Made by a program: the position numbers and the translations under genes
Source: Nemertoderma westbladi
Taxonomy: Eukaryota; Xenacoelomorpha; Nemertodermatida; Nemertodermatidae
Assembly: GCA_032718475.1 (NCBI GenBank)
Contig: JAUCBJ010008133.1
Span: forward strand, 1 to 30,505
Reading direction: 5' to 3'
DNA: 30,505 bases
Notes under the pieces: model-generated
Seen by the model: only the letters and a program-made list of their open reading frames with translations
Databases searched by the model: none
What the model was told of the DNA's origin: nothing
Shown here: piece after piece, positions 19,337-29,421 of the stretch
Layout: every line of letters begins with the position of its first letter
Numbering within the stretch: the stretch's first letter is position 1

Positions 19337-19529
19337 TCATTCTTACTGGTACTACTCCAAGTAGTACTGTTCCTTTCCTCCTTATTCCCGTGGTGCTCGT
19401 TGCCATCGCTTGGCCTCCAGTTTCGTCAGTCTCGACATACTTAATCGGACGGTCTTGTCATTCATCCTACCTGTGTCCCCCTACCGCACATCAGTGACAT
19501 AGTCCAAATTTTCCAGTATAAGCTATTCG

Positions 19530-19660
19530 GTATTGTTTAAGTAACGCCTGCCAATGCTTACAGTTTCTGGTCTTATGCGTCCCACTTCTATGCAATTGAC
19601 ATTTATAATCGGGGTTGTAGCATACCTTATATAGCGCATCGCGTATCATGTTTAGATTCA
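19530..19660 (-). pseudogene. BEL zinc-knuckle remnant
   Basis: CQLHRSGTHKTRNCKHW, read on the minus strand, gives the CxxH...H...C spacing of the BEL gag-protease zinc knuckle. It lies between gag and protease as expected. Confidence 0.55.
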
Positions 19661-19934
19661 TATCGAGTGGTTTGGTCTTTTGGTTGTTTGGATTCGGCCT
19701 ATTGGGGGGTATTAGGTTTGTACCTGCTGCTGTTGTTGTTTTGTCTCAGTCCCTGCCACGATGTGGTTCTATCCCCAGGGCTCTGTGGACTTGTAGTCCC
19801 CTGCTTGGCAGCATATGGTAGTGACTGTCTCATTTTCGGAAGTGCATTCACCGCACTATGCTCGGGTTTAGGTCGAGTATGTTCCGTTTTCGGTACTTTG
19901 CCCAGAGTGTCCCCACTGTAAACTGGATCCGTTA

Positions 19935-20420
19935 TCAACTCTGCTTTGTAGTTAAGGAAGTTCTACATCTCCTCCAAACCTGGCTCTTCCCTTGAGTAGA
20001 GAAAGCGATCTTTCTCCATTTATTCCTTAACCAAATCGGTAGTGCCTGCGCTATGGTCGTGATGTTATTTGAAGCATTAAATTCGTATGGTGCTTCTAGC
20101 GTCTTTAAGACTATCAACGCCTTTTCTACTTTGTTGGCAAAGGCTTTGATACTAGCAGGGTTATCCGCGAGTCCGTCTGATGTTATTCCCCTTAAGGTTT
20201 GTCGGATAATCGTCACCGGATAGCCAAATTCCCTATACAGAGCTCTCCACGCTGTTGTAAATCCTCCTTCAATTCCCTGATATTGCCTCACAATGTCATA
20301 GGCTGGCCCCCCTGTATACACTGTAGGTATTTAAGGCACTCGGCTAGTGTGAGATTCTTCGTGAGAATCTCATTGCTGTACATCCTCTGGAACTGTAGAT
20401 ATTCTTCCGGCTTGCTACTT
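19935..20420 (-). pseudogene. BEL gag (DUF1759-like) remnant
   Basis: The stretch GGPAYDIVRQYQGIEGG, then TAWRALYREFGYP and later LPIWLRNKW, fits the BEL gag core: the GxA block, the AWxxLxxxYG block and the LPxxLxxxW block. Just upstream, in another frame, come EEYLQFQRMYSNEI and LTLAECLKYLQ, matching the preceding part of the domain. A frameshift therefore lies near 20,310-20,330. The N-terminal region is missing. Confidence 0.75.
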
Positions 20421-20460
20421 CTGACTTCTACACTTCTACATAGCCAACTAAAGGCACAAT

Positions 20461-20926
20461 TAATATGAGTAACAGTTATATTATAATTACACAGTAAACT
20501 CCTAGTTACTTTGACCTAGCCGCAATTTGCCGCCTTTGACCGCAGCTGCAATGAGAATGCGGACTTAATTGATGGTAATTCGCCCCACCATTGGCTGATC
20601 TATCTTTCTTGGGCCAATATGCTAGCTTCTGCCCTGAGATGAGCTGGCATCTCTCCTTCAGGCTGGCAACATGTATTGCCCTGGTGTGTTGGTATGTGAT
20701 ATTGCTAATATCACATAATCGAACATAATTGGTAAATCGCCACTTTGCCCATTTTCCACTGGGTGGTGCAGTGAATTGGATCCGCTAACACTCTTCATTA
20801 TTGTGGGATGGAAATGGGGTGGAAATATCTCCACTATGAGATAGCAGTTGTAGTCATGGGACCCTGGCAGAACATATAGACATGTATGTATATTGTATAT
20901 ATATTTCAAATATAGCCATGCAGATC
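20461..20926. other. Spacer between BEL and gypsy elements
   Basis: No gene is seen. A small palindrome, TGTGATAT-TGCTA-ATATCACA, lies at about 20695-20715. Confidence 0.4.
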
Positions 20927-21288
20927 TGTAGTAGTTCATGTCTTTATTGCTTTCCTATGACATGTGGGTGGAGGGTATTCATTATTTACTACTGGAAGCT
21001 GTTGAGCGACAGTAAATCTTTTTGTATTATTTCTGTAGTAGTAATAGATAGTAATAGTCATTATTGCCTTTTATGATAGGTGGTGGGTGGTAATTGTTAG
21101 AACAGACATCTGTTGAACTACTTTATAATTATCTACCTATTTACATACATGTGATATAGTGATATATATTAGATTGTAGATACTAAACAAAACGTTTATT
21201 AAAAGTATTCATTAATTACAATGTTGTGTTTTACTTATAATTATTTCTTCAAACCAATTTGTAATAAACCTAATCAGGTATTTGTTCA
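20927..21288 (+). repeat. Gypsy-array LTR 1 (362 bp)
   Basis: Begins TGTAGTAG and ends GTTCA, just before the putative primer-binding site TGGCGCTGTGAGTAGGAT. It is more diverged from LTR 2 and LTR 3 than those are from each other. Several differences are CG in LTR 2 but TG or CA here (for example in ...AATGTTG... and ...TTCAAACC...), as expected from decay of methylated CpG. Confidence 0.75.
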
Positions 21289-21336
21289 TGGCGCTGTGAG
21301 TAGGATATTGACATAGAAGAAATATTATAACGGAAA

Positions 21337-22205
21337 ATGGCACCCACACCCAGAGACAAAGTTGAAGCTTTGATTTGGTCAAGACGCACACTAAAGGGTG
21401 TTTTGACAAAGATAAGGATTGCAACAGAGGAGACAACTGCAGCACATCATGTCGGGACCAATCCATGTAGACTTGAACAAATAATTTAGAACTGGGGGCA
21501 GAAACTGGTCAAGCTCCAATCTGTAGATGATGAAATTCTTTGTCATATTGAGTCTGATGATGCAGACTATGATGCAGGAGTCCTGGTGCATTTCGATGAT
21601 GCGAAGGCAGATGTAATTGAGCATTGAAGATCTTATGACAAGTTGTAGTCGCTACACCACAGGATGCTGGTGGGGGTGGTGGGAGAAATTTGCCAAAACT
21701 ACATATCAAGAAACCTCAAATTTTGAAGGAGGATACTGATCATCTTGCATACGTAAGATGGAAGCCCTTATGGTTGAACTATGGCAACTTGGTGGACTTA
21801 TAACCGGTCGAGAGGAGTTCAAGTTGGCCTGTTCTGGGAGTGTTACAGTTCAGGGTTCCTACAGTCAAACAAGAACTAACAAGTAACAAGCTACTAGACG
21901 AAGTCATTAGATTGACTGAAGAGCATCTTCGTAGAATTCGAAACCGTCACTTGGACATCAAGGACCTTTTGGCTGTGCGACAACCGGATGGTCAGGATTA
22001 TATATCGTTTGTGCAATGAGGTTCGAGAGATGGTAGATTATCTGAATTCAGCCAACATCGCCGAAGACATGTTGTTGATTGGCTTATTGCTTCAGTGAAT
22101 GAGGGTTGAAGCTGATAAGGCCAAGGTTATGGAAAAGAACCCAAACACATTTGAAGAGGCAAGGATGTATATTCTGGAGTTAGAAACTGCTAGGAGAAGT
22201 TAGAA
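21337..22205 (+). pseudogene. Gypsy-like gag, copy 1
   Basis: Opens MAPTPRDKVEALIWSRRTLK and hits a TAG at 21487 after 50 codons. Later stretches such as LLAVRQPDGQDYISFV and NPNTFEEARMYILELETARR match the capsid part of gypsy gag, spread over frames. The same lesions are in copies 2 and 3. Confidence 0.65.
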
Positions 22206-22212
22206 GCTAAGA

Positions 22213-23723
22213 TAAGTTTGTGTGGGAAGGTCCACAACAGAAGGCTTTTGAAGACACCATCAATGAGTTGATAAGTCCAAGGGTGTTAGTGCAATTTCGA
22301 AAGAGTGCAGGGTTGGGTTATGCATTGTGGCAAGAAGAGCCAGGTTAAGTTTGGAAGCTGTTGAGGGCGAATTCAAGAACCGTGACCCCAATAGAATCAC
22401 AATATTCTCTATCTTTGAGATAGAATTGTTGGCAGTGGTTTGGGGTGTCAAGAAACTGCAGAGATATCTTGTGGTGATCAGATTGAACTTGTGGTCGATC
22501 ATAAACCACTCGTATCAATTTTGAATCACAAGCAACTGGAAGAAATCGAATCGCTGAGAATCTTGAGATTGAAGGAGAAGAGGCATGGCTATGTGTTCAA
22601 CACGATTTGGAGGCCAGGAATTGAGGATGATCTCGAGGGTGAAGGCGAGATTGAAGATTACACAGAAAAGTTTTTGGTAAATTCGGTTGTCAGCAAGGAC
22701 ATCAAGTTAGAAGCCGTCAAGAATGAAACTGAGCAAGAGCCGGTTTTAGTGAAGCTGAGAGAAGCCATCACGCATCATCAGAGATGTAGGGAACATGGTG
22801 AGTGGATGCGACCAGTGTGACACATTCAAGTCCAGCCAGGTGATAGAACCTCTATTGCAAGATGTTCCACCAACACGTCCAGGAGAGGCTGTGGCATCTG
22901 ATTGTTTAGTTATGCGGGATGAGAGAACTTGGTCATCACTGACAAGTATAGTGGATGGCCTGAAGTTTATGGATTTGGAAGAGGAGTCGACACTGGTGAT
23001 GTCACTGGAGCAATTACGAACTGGGTGTCAACCATGGGTGTAATGGTTCGCCTGACCACAGATGTTGATCCGCAGTTCAAAAGTAAGAAGTTTAGGGAAT
23101 TCTGTAAAATGTGGGGCATCGACCACGACCTTTCATCGATGTTTCACCATATCGCCAATGGTTATGCCGAAGCAGCAGTGAAGAGCATGAAGCTATTGGT
23201 GAAGAAAACTTGTCCATCAGGAGATATCCGGAATGGAAAGTTTTTTCGAGGGCTGTATGAGTATAGAAACGTTCCAAGAAATGAGGGGATGAGTCTGGCA
23301 ATGAAGATATTTGGAAGACCAACAAGAACACCATTGCCTGCACATTCTGTAGTATACAATCTGGTAGATAGGAAAACTGTACAAAAAGCTGATGGGAAGG
23401 CAACAGTTCTTTGCCAGAAAGCCAAAGAAATGTATGATCAAGGTTCTCGTGAGTTGGCGCAACTCTCAGTTGGTGATGTTGTTTGAGTTCATTCAACACT
23501 GATCAAGAAAACTTGGGATCTGATCACCGAGGTCATGGAGATCAAACCTCATGGTCGAAGTTATCTTGTGAAGTCGGAAACGGGGAGAGTATACTGGAGA
23601 AACCAGAGATACTTGAAAAAGTTCGTCCCCTCAGTGGTAATAAATAAGGATTCGGATCGAAAAACTATGGAGACAAGAAGGAGTACAAGAGAAAATCATA
23701 CACCTCAGAGATATGGATTGTAA
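22213..23723 (+). pseudogene. Gypsy-like pol remnant, copy 1 (RT thumb, RNase H, integrase)
   Basis: Starts in the RT thumb (WEGPQQKAFEDTINELISPR). It continues into RNase H (GLGYALWQ, then IELLAVVWGVKKLQ and VDHKPLVSILNHK) with a TAA at 22346-22348, then a CxxC fragment (GCDQCDTFKSS). The integrase core 22929-23486 keeps VITDKYSGWPEV, TTDVDPQF and NGYAEAAVKSMK, so the D,D-35-E spacing is intact (35 residues from the second Asp to Glu). A stop at 23484-23486 cuts off the C-terminal domain at 23535-23723 (GRVYWRNQRYL). The RNase H catalytic DAS box is missing. Confidence 0.8.
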
Positions 23724-23763
23724 AATGGCACTCTTATTTTGAAGCGAGTACCATTTGGGGGCA

Positions 23764-24133
23764 TGTAGTAAGTAGTTTGTGTCTTTATTACTTTCCTATG
23801 ACAGGTGGCGTGTATTCATTATTTACTACTGGCAGCTGTTGAACTGACAGTATGTCTTTTCGTATTATTACTGTAGTAATAGCTAGTAATAGTCATTATT
23901 GCCTTTTATGATAGGTGGCGGGTGGTAATTGTTAGGACAGACATCTGTTTATCTACTTTATAATTATCTACCTATTTACATACAGTACATGTGATACAGT
24001 GATATATAATAGATTGTATATACTAAACAAAACAAAACGTTTATTAAAAGTATTCATTAATTACAACGTTGTGTTTTACTTATAATTATTTCTTCGAACC
24101 AATTTGTAATGAACCTAATCAGGTATTCGTTCA
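23764..24133 (+). repeat. Gypsy-array LTR 2 (370 bp)
   Basis: Starts TGTAGTAAGTAG and ends CGTTCA (TG...CA). It follows a short purine tract and precedes the putative primer-binding site TGGCGCTGTGAGTAGGAT at 24134. It is shared by internal regions 1 and 2. TATAATTA at about 23959 could be its TATA element. Confidence 0.85.
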
Positions 24134-24181
24134 TGGCGCTGTGAGTAGGATATTGACATAGAAGAAATATTATAACGGAAA

Positions 24182-25050
24182 ATGGCACCCACACCCAGAG
24201 ACAAAGTTGAAGCTTTGATTTGGTCAAGACGCACACTAAAGGGTGTTTTGACAAAGATAAGGATTGCAACAGAGGAGACAACTGCAGCACATCATGTCGG
24301 GACCAATCCATGTAGACTTGAACAAATAATTTAGAACTGGGGGCAGAAACTGGTCAAGCTCCAATCTGTAGATGATGAAATTCTTTGTCATATTGAGTCT
24401 GATGATGCAGACTATGATGCAGGAGTCCTGGTGCATTTCGATGATGCGAAGGCAGATGTAATTGAGCATTGAAGATCTTATGACAAGTTGTAGTCGCTAC
24501 ACCACAGGATGCTGGTGGGGGTGGTGGGAGAAATTTGCCAAAACTACATATCAAGAAACCTCAAATTTTGAAGGAGGATACTGATCATCTTGCATACGTA
24601 AGATGGAAGCCCTTATGGTTGAACTATGGCAACTTGGTGGACTTATAACCGGTCGAGAGGAGTTCAAGTTGGCCTGTTCTGGGAGTGTTACAGTTCAGGG
24701 TTCCTACAGTCAAACAAGAACTAACAAGTAACAAGCTACTAGACGAAGTCATTAGATTGACTGAAGAGCATCTTCGTAGAATTCGAAACCGTCACTTGGA
24801 CATCAAGGACCTTTTGGCTGTGCGACAACCGGATGGTCAGGATTATATATCGTTTGTGCAATGAGGTTCGAGAGATGGTAGATTATCTGAATTCAGCCAA
24901 CATCGCCGAAGACATGTTGTTGATTGGCTTATTGCTTCAGTGAATGAGGGTTGAAGCTGATAAGGCCAAGGTTATGGAAAAGAACCCAAACACATTTGAA
25001 GAGGCAAGGATGTATATTCTGGAGTTAGAAACTGCTAGGAGAAGTTAGAA
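24182..25050 (+). pseudogene. Gypsy-like gag, copy 2
   Basis: Same sequence and lesions as copy 1 as far as I can see, including the early TAG. Confidence 0.65.
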
Positions 25051-25057
25051 GCTAAGA

Positions 25058-26568
25058 TAAGTTTGTGTGGGAAGGTCCACAACAGAAGGCTTTTGAAGAC
25101 ACCATCAATGAGTTGATAAGTCCAAGGGTGTTAGTGCAATTTCGAAAGAGTGCAGGGTTGGGTTATGCATTGTGGCAAGAAGAGCCAGGTTAAGTTTGGA
25201 AGCTGTTGAGGGCGAATTCAAGAACCGTGACCCCAATAGAATCACAATATTCTCTATCTTTGAGATAGAATTGTTGGCAGTGGTTTGGGGTGTCAAGAAA
25301 CTGCAGAGATATCTTGTGGTGATCAGATTGAACTTGTGGTCGATCATAAACCACTCGTATCAATTTTGAATCACAAGCAACTGGAAGAAATCGAATCGCT
25401 GAGAATCTTGAGATTGAAGGAGAAGAGGCATGGCTATGTGTTCAACACGATTTGGAGGCCAGGAATTGAGGATGATCTCGAGGGTGAAGGCGAGATTGAA
25501 GATTACACAGAAAAGTTTTTGGTAAATTCGGTTGTCAGCAAGGACATCAAGTTAGAAGCCGTCAAGAATGAAACTGAGCAAGAGCCGGTTTTAGTGAAGC
25601 TGAGAGAAGCCATCACGCATCATCAGAGATGTAGGGAACATGGTGAGTGGATGCGACCAGTGTGACACATTCAAGTCCAGCCAGGTGATAGAACCTCTAT
25701 TGCAAGATGTTCCACCAACACGTCCAGGAGAGGCTGTGGCATCTGATTGTTTAGTTATGCGGGATGAGAGAACTTGGTCATCACTGACAAGTATAGTGGA
25801 TGGCCTGAAGTTTATGGATTTGGAAGAGGAGTCGACACTGGTGATGTCACTGGAGAAATTACGAACTGGGTGTCAACCATGGGTGTAATGGTTCGCCTGA
25901 CCACAGATGTTGATCCACAGTTCAAAAGTAAGAAGTTTAGGGAATTCTGTAAAATGTGGGGCATCGACCACGACCTTTCATCGACGTTTCACCATATCGC
26001 CAATGGTTATGCCGAAGCAGCAGTGAAGAGCATGAAGCTATTGGTGAAGAAAACTTGTCCATCAGGGGATATCCGGAATGGAAAGTTTTTTCGAGGGCTG
26101 TATGAGTATAGAAACGTTCCAAGAAATGAGGGGATGAGTCTGGCAATGAAGATATTTGGAAGACCAACAAGAACACCATTGCCTGCACATTCTGTAGTAT
26201 ACAATCTGGTAGATAGGAAAACTGTACAAAAAGCTGATGGGAAGGCAACAGTTCTTTGCCAGAAAGCCAAAGAAATGTATGATCAAGGTTCTCGTGAGTT
26301 GGCGCAACTCTCAGTTGGTGATGTTGTTTGAGTTCATTCAACACTGATCAAGAAAACTTGGGATCTGATCACCGAGGTCATGGAGATCAAACCTCATGGT
26401 CGAAGTTATCTTGTGAAGTCGGAAACGGGGAGAGTATACTGGAGAAACCAGAGATACTTGAAAAAGTTCGTCCCCTCAGTGGTAATAAATAAGGATTCGG
26501 ATCGAAAAACTATGGAGACAAGAAGGAGTACAAGTGAAAATCATACACCTCAGAGATATGGATTGTAA
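25058..26568 (+). pseudogene. Gypsy-like pol remnant, copy 2
   Basis: Same truncated pol as copy 1: RT thumb, RNase H with the TAA at 25191-25193, integrase core with D,D-35-E spacing (25774-26331), and a detached C-terminal part (26380-26568). It differs at a few codons, for example a Thr in SSTFHH where copy 1 has Met. Confidence 0.8.
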
Positions 26569-26608
26569 AATGGCACTCTTATTTTGAAGCGAGTACCATT
26601 TGGGGGCA

Positions 26609-26685
26609 TGTAGTAAGTAGTTTGTGTCTTTATTACTTTCCTATGACAGGTGGCGTGTATTCATTATTTACTACCGGCAGCTGTT
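26609..26685 (+). repeat. Gypsy-array LTR 3, left part
   Basis: The first 77 bp of LTR 3, nearly identical to LTR 2, cut by the LINE insertion. It ends in the target-site copy TACCGGCAGCTGTT (26672-26685). Confidence 0.85.
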
Positions 26686-29114
26686 CCATCTCTGGAAATG
26701 GATTGTTTTCGGCTGGAACCCAGTTCAAGAAGCGAACTGGAAAGCTATGGACTCATAGTGGACCCAGTGGTCACAAGTCCCAGATAGACCATATTCTGTT
26801 TCGTAGGAAATACAGGAGCTCTATACAAGACTGTAATGCATTTACACTTCGACCCTTCTCCAGTGATCACCGCCTTATTGTGGCCAAGGTAAGACTTAGT
26901 CTGCGTGCTAGCAGAACAACGAAATCTGCCTTGCCACGGCATGACTGGTCCTCTCTGTTGCAACAGCCAAGTGTGAGATCCAGCTTCACACTACAGCTGA
27001 GCAACAGGTATGAGGCTCTTGCCTCTGAGGCGGCAGATCACTGTGAGGGCTATACTGCCTTTACAGAAGCAGTTAAGTTAGCAGCTGCAGAAACAGTTCC
27101 TGTATACCCTCGAAACAGGAAAAGGGCCCCCTGGACTGACAACAAAATTCAGAAGTGCCGAAATGACCTTCATAAGGCGCAGAAAGAGTCCCGACTCAAA
27201 CAGACTACAGCGGCCAAGAATGCAGTTAAAGCTGCATCTAGGTCCCTGAACAGGCAGTACTCTGTTAATCTACAGGAGCTAATAAACCAACAGGTTGATG
27301 CCATCAATGATGCTGACGACAGCAGGCAATCATCCCAGGCATGGAAATCGATCAATCTGCTTACTGGGCGGAAAAGCCAACCAACCACCAAGGTTAAGGC
27401 TGAATCACCAGCCGATCGCCTCAATGGTTGGAAAGCCCACTTTGAAAAGCTCCTCAATAATGACAGGGTATTGCCTGATAACTTTATAGAAGTAAAAGTG
27501 TCTGAGTCTGTACTCCCAGACATTCCCATTGGCGATATCTCCTTTGCAGAAGTGAAGGCTGCTGCAAAGAGCATTAAGACCAATCGTGCCAGTGGAGTAG
27601 ATGGTGTTCCCCCTGAGGTCTTTAAAATACCTGAGTGTTTAAAGCTCATCTATCCCATCATAGTAGACATGTACCGTACAACAAGAGTCCCACAAGAAAT
27701 GAAAACAAATAAGTTGGTGCCAGTTCCCAAGAAGGGCAACCTAACACTCTATGGTTCTTTTCGGGGAATCTCATTGATCTCGATTGCTGCAAAACTATAC
27801 AATAGAATTCTATTAAATCGCATCAGGGATCCCATTGAGAGACTGCTACGTGGAAATCAGAATGGGTTCCGTAAAGGTCGTGGGACCATGGAGCCCATTT
27901 TGGCACTTAGAAGGATAATTGAAGAGTTATCAAAAAAGAAAGACAGGCATCTGGCTGTTATCTTTGTTGACTTCTTCAAGGCCTTTGATTCAGTCTCTCG
28001 CTCACGTATGTTCAGCATACTTTCATTATATGGGATTCCTGATGAAATTATTGCAGCAATCAGATCAGTATACGATGGTTCGACAACATTTGTGTCTACT
28101 GTTGACGGTGACACAGAACTATTTGAAGTGTTATGGGGCGTCCTCCAAGGAGACACACTTGCACCATTCTTGTTCATTATTGTGGTTGACTATGTTCTAC
28201 GCATGTCCTTAGATCATCATAATGATGATGGGGTGATGATAACTCCACCTACTGGCTCCAGAAGTCGAGGAAATCCTGCCAAGTACCTAACTGATCTAGA
28301 CTTTGCTGATGACTTAGGAGTACTCTCAGAATCATTAGAGGGAGCCCAGCGGCTCCTCAGCTCATTAGAACATGCTGCTTCTAGTGTTGGTCTTTTTATT
28401 AACTCCAGAAAGACCAAAATTCTGACAGTTAACTTTGAAAGTCCTCAGCAAGTCTCTGATCGGATGAGCATAAGCTCAAAGGATGGTATGCTTGAGCATG
28501 TCGACGACTTCTGTTACCTGGGATCATGGATCCGGAAGTCAGGTGAGGACCTTCGAATACGTAAGGGAAAGGCATGGGCAGCCTTGAATAGGCTTTCCAG
28601 GATTTGGAAGTCACCTAGAATTAATCGGAAACTTAAGGTCCGATTATTTAGAGCAGCAGTAGTTCCAGTACTCCTCTACGGGAGTCCATGCTGGGCTCTA
28701 ACTGCTGAGGACACCAAATCTCTGGATGGCACATTCACAAGAATGCTACGCCGGGTACATTGTGTCAAGTACAATGCACACATCTCCAACCAGACACTAT
28801 ATAACATTGGAGGTGTCTCATTGGTTCCCCCAAGCTTGACACTAGAACAAAATCGCCTCCGCTTTGCAGGACATTGCTTTCGCCGTGAGGACCAGCCAGT
28901 GCATAATCTTGTACTTTGGCAGCCTTATGGAGTGAATAAGCATGGTGGACAGCCCATGACTTTCTTGAGACGCATCTTAAAGGACACTGGCCTTAAAGAT
29001 GCGGATGATCTAGCAAATGTCATGGGTGATAGGGAGTTGTGGCGGCGCAATTTTGTTGACAAGCCGGCACAGCATTCTTAAAAATGCAGCTGCAATGCAG
29101 CATGCCGATCCTAG
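26686..29114 (+). mobile_element. 5'-truncated LINE inserted in LTR 3
   Basis: Bounded by a 14-bp duplication with one mismatch: TACCGGCAGCTGTT (26672-26685) and TACTGGCAGCTGTT (29115-29128). It starts within the endonuclease domain, so the 5' part is lost, and ends in GCCGATCCTAG without poly-A. A shorter 3' fragment of the family lies at 7058-7380. Confidence 0.9.
26688..29081 (+). CDS. LINE endonuclease C-terminus plus reverse transcriptase (5' truncated)
   Basis: 797 codons stay open to a TAA at 29079-29081. First comes the end of the EEP endonuclease (SQIDHIL, later SSDHRLIVAK). A linker follows, then RT with KTNRASGVDGVPPEV, FRGISLISIAAKLYNRIL, QNGFRKGRG, the motif A block FVDFFKAFDSV, GVLQGDTLAPFLF, and FADD at 28302-28313 as the catalytic pair. 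The C-terminal region includes GHCFRREDQPVHNLVLWQP. FADD replaces the more usual YADD but keeps both Asp. The family resembles RTE/CR1-like non-LTR elements; the clade is not settled. The RT could be intact, but without the front of the endonuclease and its own promoter the copy cannot move alone. The frame is open upstream into LTR 3 by chance, including an ATG at 26643. Confidence 0.88.
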   Translation: MSGNGLFSAGTQFKKRTGKLWTHSGPSGHKSQIDHILFRRKYRSSIQDCNAFTLRPFSSDHRLIVAKVRLSLRASRTTKSALPRHDWSSLLQQPSVRSSFTLQLSNRYEALASEAADHCEGYTAFTEAVKLAAAETVPVYPRNRKRAPWTDNKIQKCRNDLHKAQKESRLKQTTAAKNAVKAASRSLNRQYSVNLQELINQQVDAINDADDSRQSSQAWKSINLLTGRKSQPTTKVKAESPADRLNGWKAHFEKLLNNDRVLPDNFIEVKVSESVLPDIPIGDISFAEVKAAAKSIKTNRASGVDGVPPEVFKIPECLKLIYPIIVDMYRTTRVPQEMKTNKLVPVPKKGNLTLYGSFRGISLISIAAKLYNRILLNRIRDPIERLLRGNQNGFRKGRGTMEPILALRRIIEELSKKKDRHLAVIFVDFFKAFDSVSRSRMFSILSLYGIPDEIIAAIRSVYDGSTTFVSTVDGDTELFEVLWGVLQGDTLAPFLFIIVVDYVLRMSLDHHNDDGVMITPPTGSRSRGNPAKYLTDLDFADDLGVLSESLEGAQRLLSSLEHAASSVGLFINSRKTKILTVNFESPQQVSDRMSISSKDGMLEHVDDFCYLGSWIRKSGEDLRIRKGKAWAALNRLSRIWKSPRINRKLKVRLFRAAVVPVLLYGSPCWALTAEDTKSLDGTFTRMLRRVHCVKYNAHISNQTLYNIGGVSLVPPSLTLEQNRLRFAGHCFRREDQPVHNLVLWQPYGVNKHGGQPMTFLRRILKDTGLKDADDLANVMGDRELWRRNFVDKPAQHS

Positions 29115-29128
29115 TACTGGCAGCTGTT

Positions 29129-29421
29129 GAACTGACAGTATGTCTTTTCGTATTATTACTGTAGTAATAGCTAGTAATAGTCATTATTGCCTTTTATGAT
29201 AGGTGGCGGGTGGTAATTGTTAGGACAGACATCTGTTTATCTACTTTATAATTATCTACCTATTTACATACAGTACATGTGATACAGTGATATATAATAG
29301 ATTGTATATACTAAACAAAACAAAACGTTTATTAAAAGTATTCATTAATTACAACGTTGTGTTTTACTTATAATTATTTCTTCGAACCAATTTGTAATGA
29401 ACCTAATCAGGTATTCGTTCA
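29129..29421 (+). repeat. Gypsy-array LTR 3, right part
   Basis: Continues LTR 3 after the LINE and its target duplication. Left plus right parts total 370 bp, the length of LTR 2, and the sequence matches LTR 2 closely. Confidence 0.85.

Larger units (their letters stand above)
15401..20460 (-). mobile_element. BEL/Pao LTR retrotransposon, decayed internal region
   Basis: Domains appear in the canonical BEL order on the minus strand: gag DUF1759, zinc knuckle, aspartic protease, RT with YVDD, Pao RNase H, integrase zinc-binding domain, integrase core and DUF5641. Frameshifts and stops separate almost every domain, so no polyprotein can be made. The 5' LTR and the gag N-terminus are not found. 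Similarity fades near 20,460 and the sequence becomes AT-rich. Confidence 0.9.
21289..23763 (+). mobile_element. Gypsy-like element, internal region 1 (2,475 bp, deleted)
   Basis: Runs from the primer-binding site (21289) to a short purine-rich tract (TTTGGGGGCA) before LTR 2. It keeps gag (about 21337-22205), then jumps to the RT thumb, RNase H and integrase (22213-23723). The gag zinc knuckle, protease and RT palm are absent, so it is about half the usual internal length. Many stops make it non-autonomous at best. Confidence 0.85.
24134..26608 (+). mobile_element. Gypsy-like element, internal region 2 (2,475 bp, deleted)
   Basis: Same length as internal region 1, with the same deletion, frameshifts and stops, offset by exactly 2,845 bp. 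Only a handful of substitutions distinguish them; in pol I see Q to K, A to E and M to T changes and a silent change at CCGCAG/CCACAG. The gag ATG is at 24182, the pol remnant spans 25058-26568 and the integrase frame 25774-26331. Confidence 0.85.

Noticed and set aside
20461-20926. 5' LTR of the BEL element
   Set aside because: I compared it by eye with the candidate LTR at about 14.6-15.05 kb and found no shared stretch.
23092-23499. Minus-strand ORFs over the gypsy integrase (also 25937-26344)
   Set aside because: They are antisense shadows of the integrase frame and lack recognisable domains.
26622-29081. A single 819-residue host protein
   Set aside because: The first codons lie in LTR 3; the LINE begins at 26,686 after the target duplication. 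The fusion is an insertion accident.
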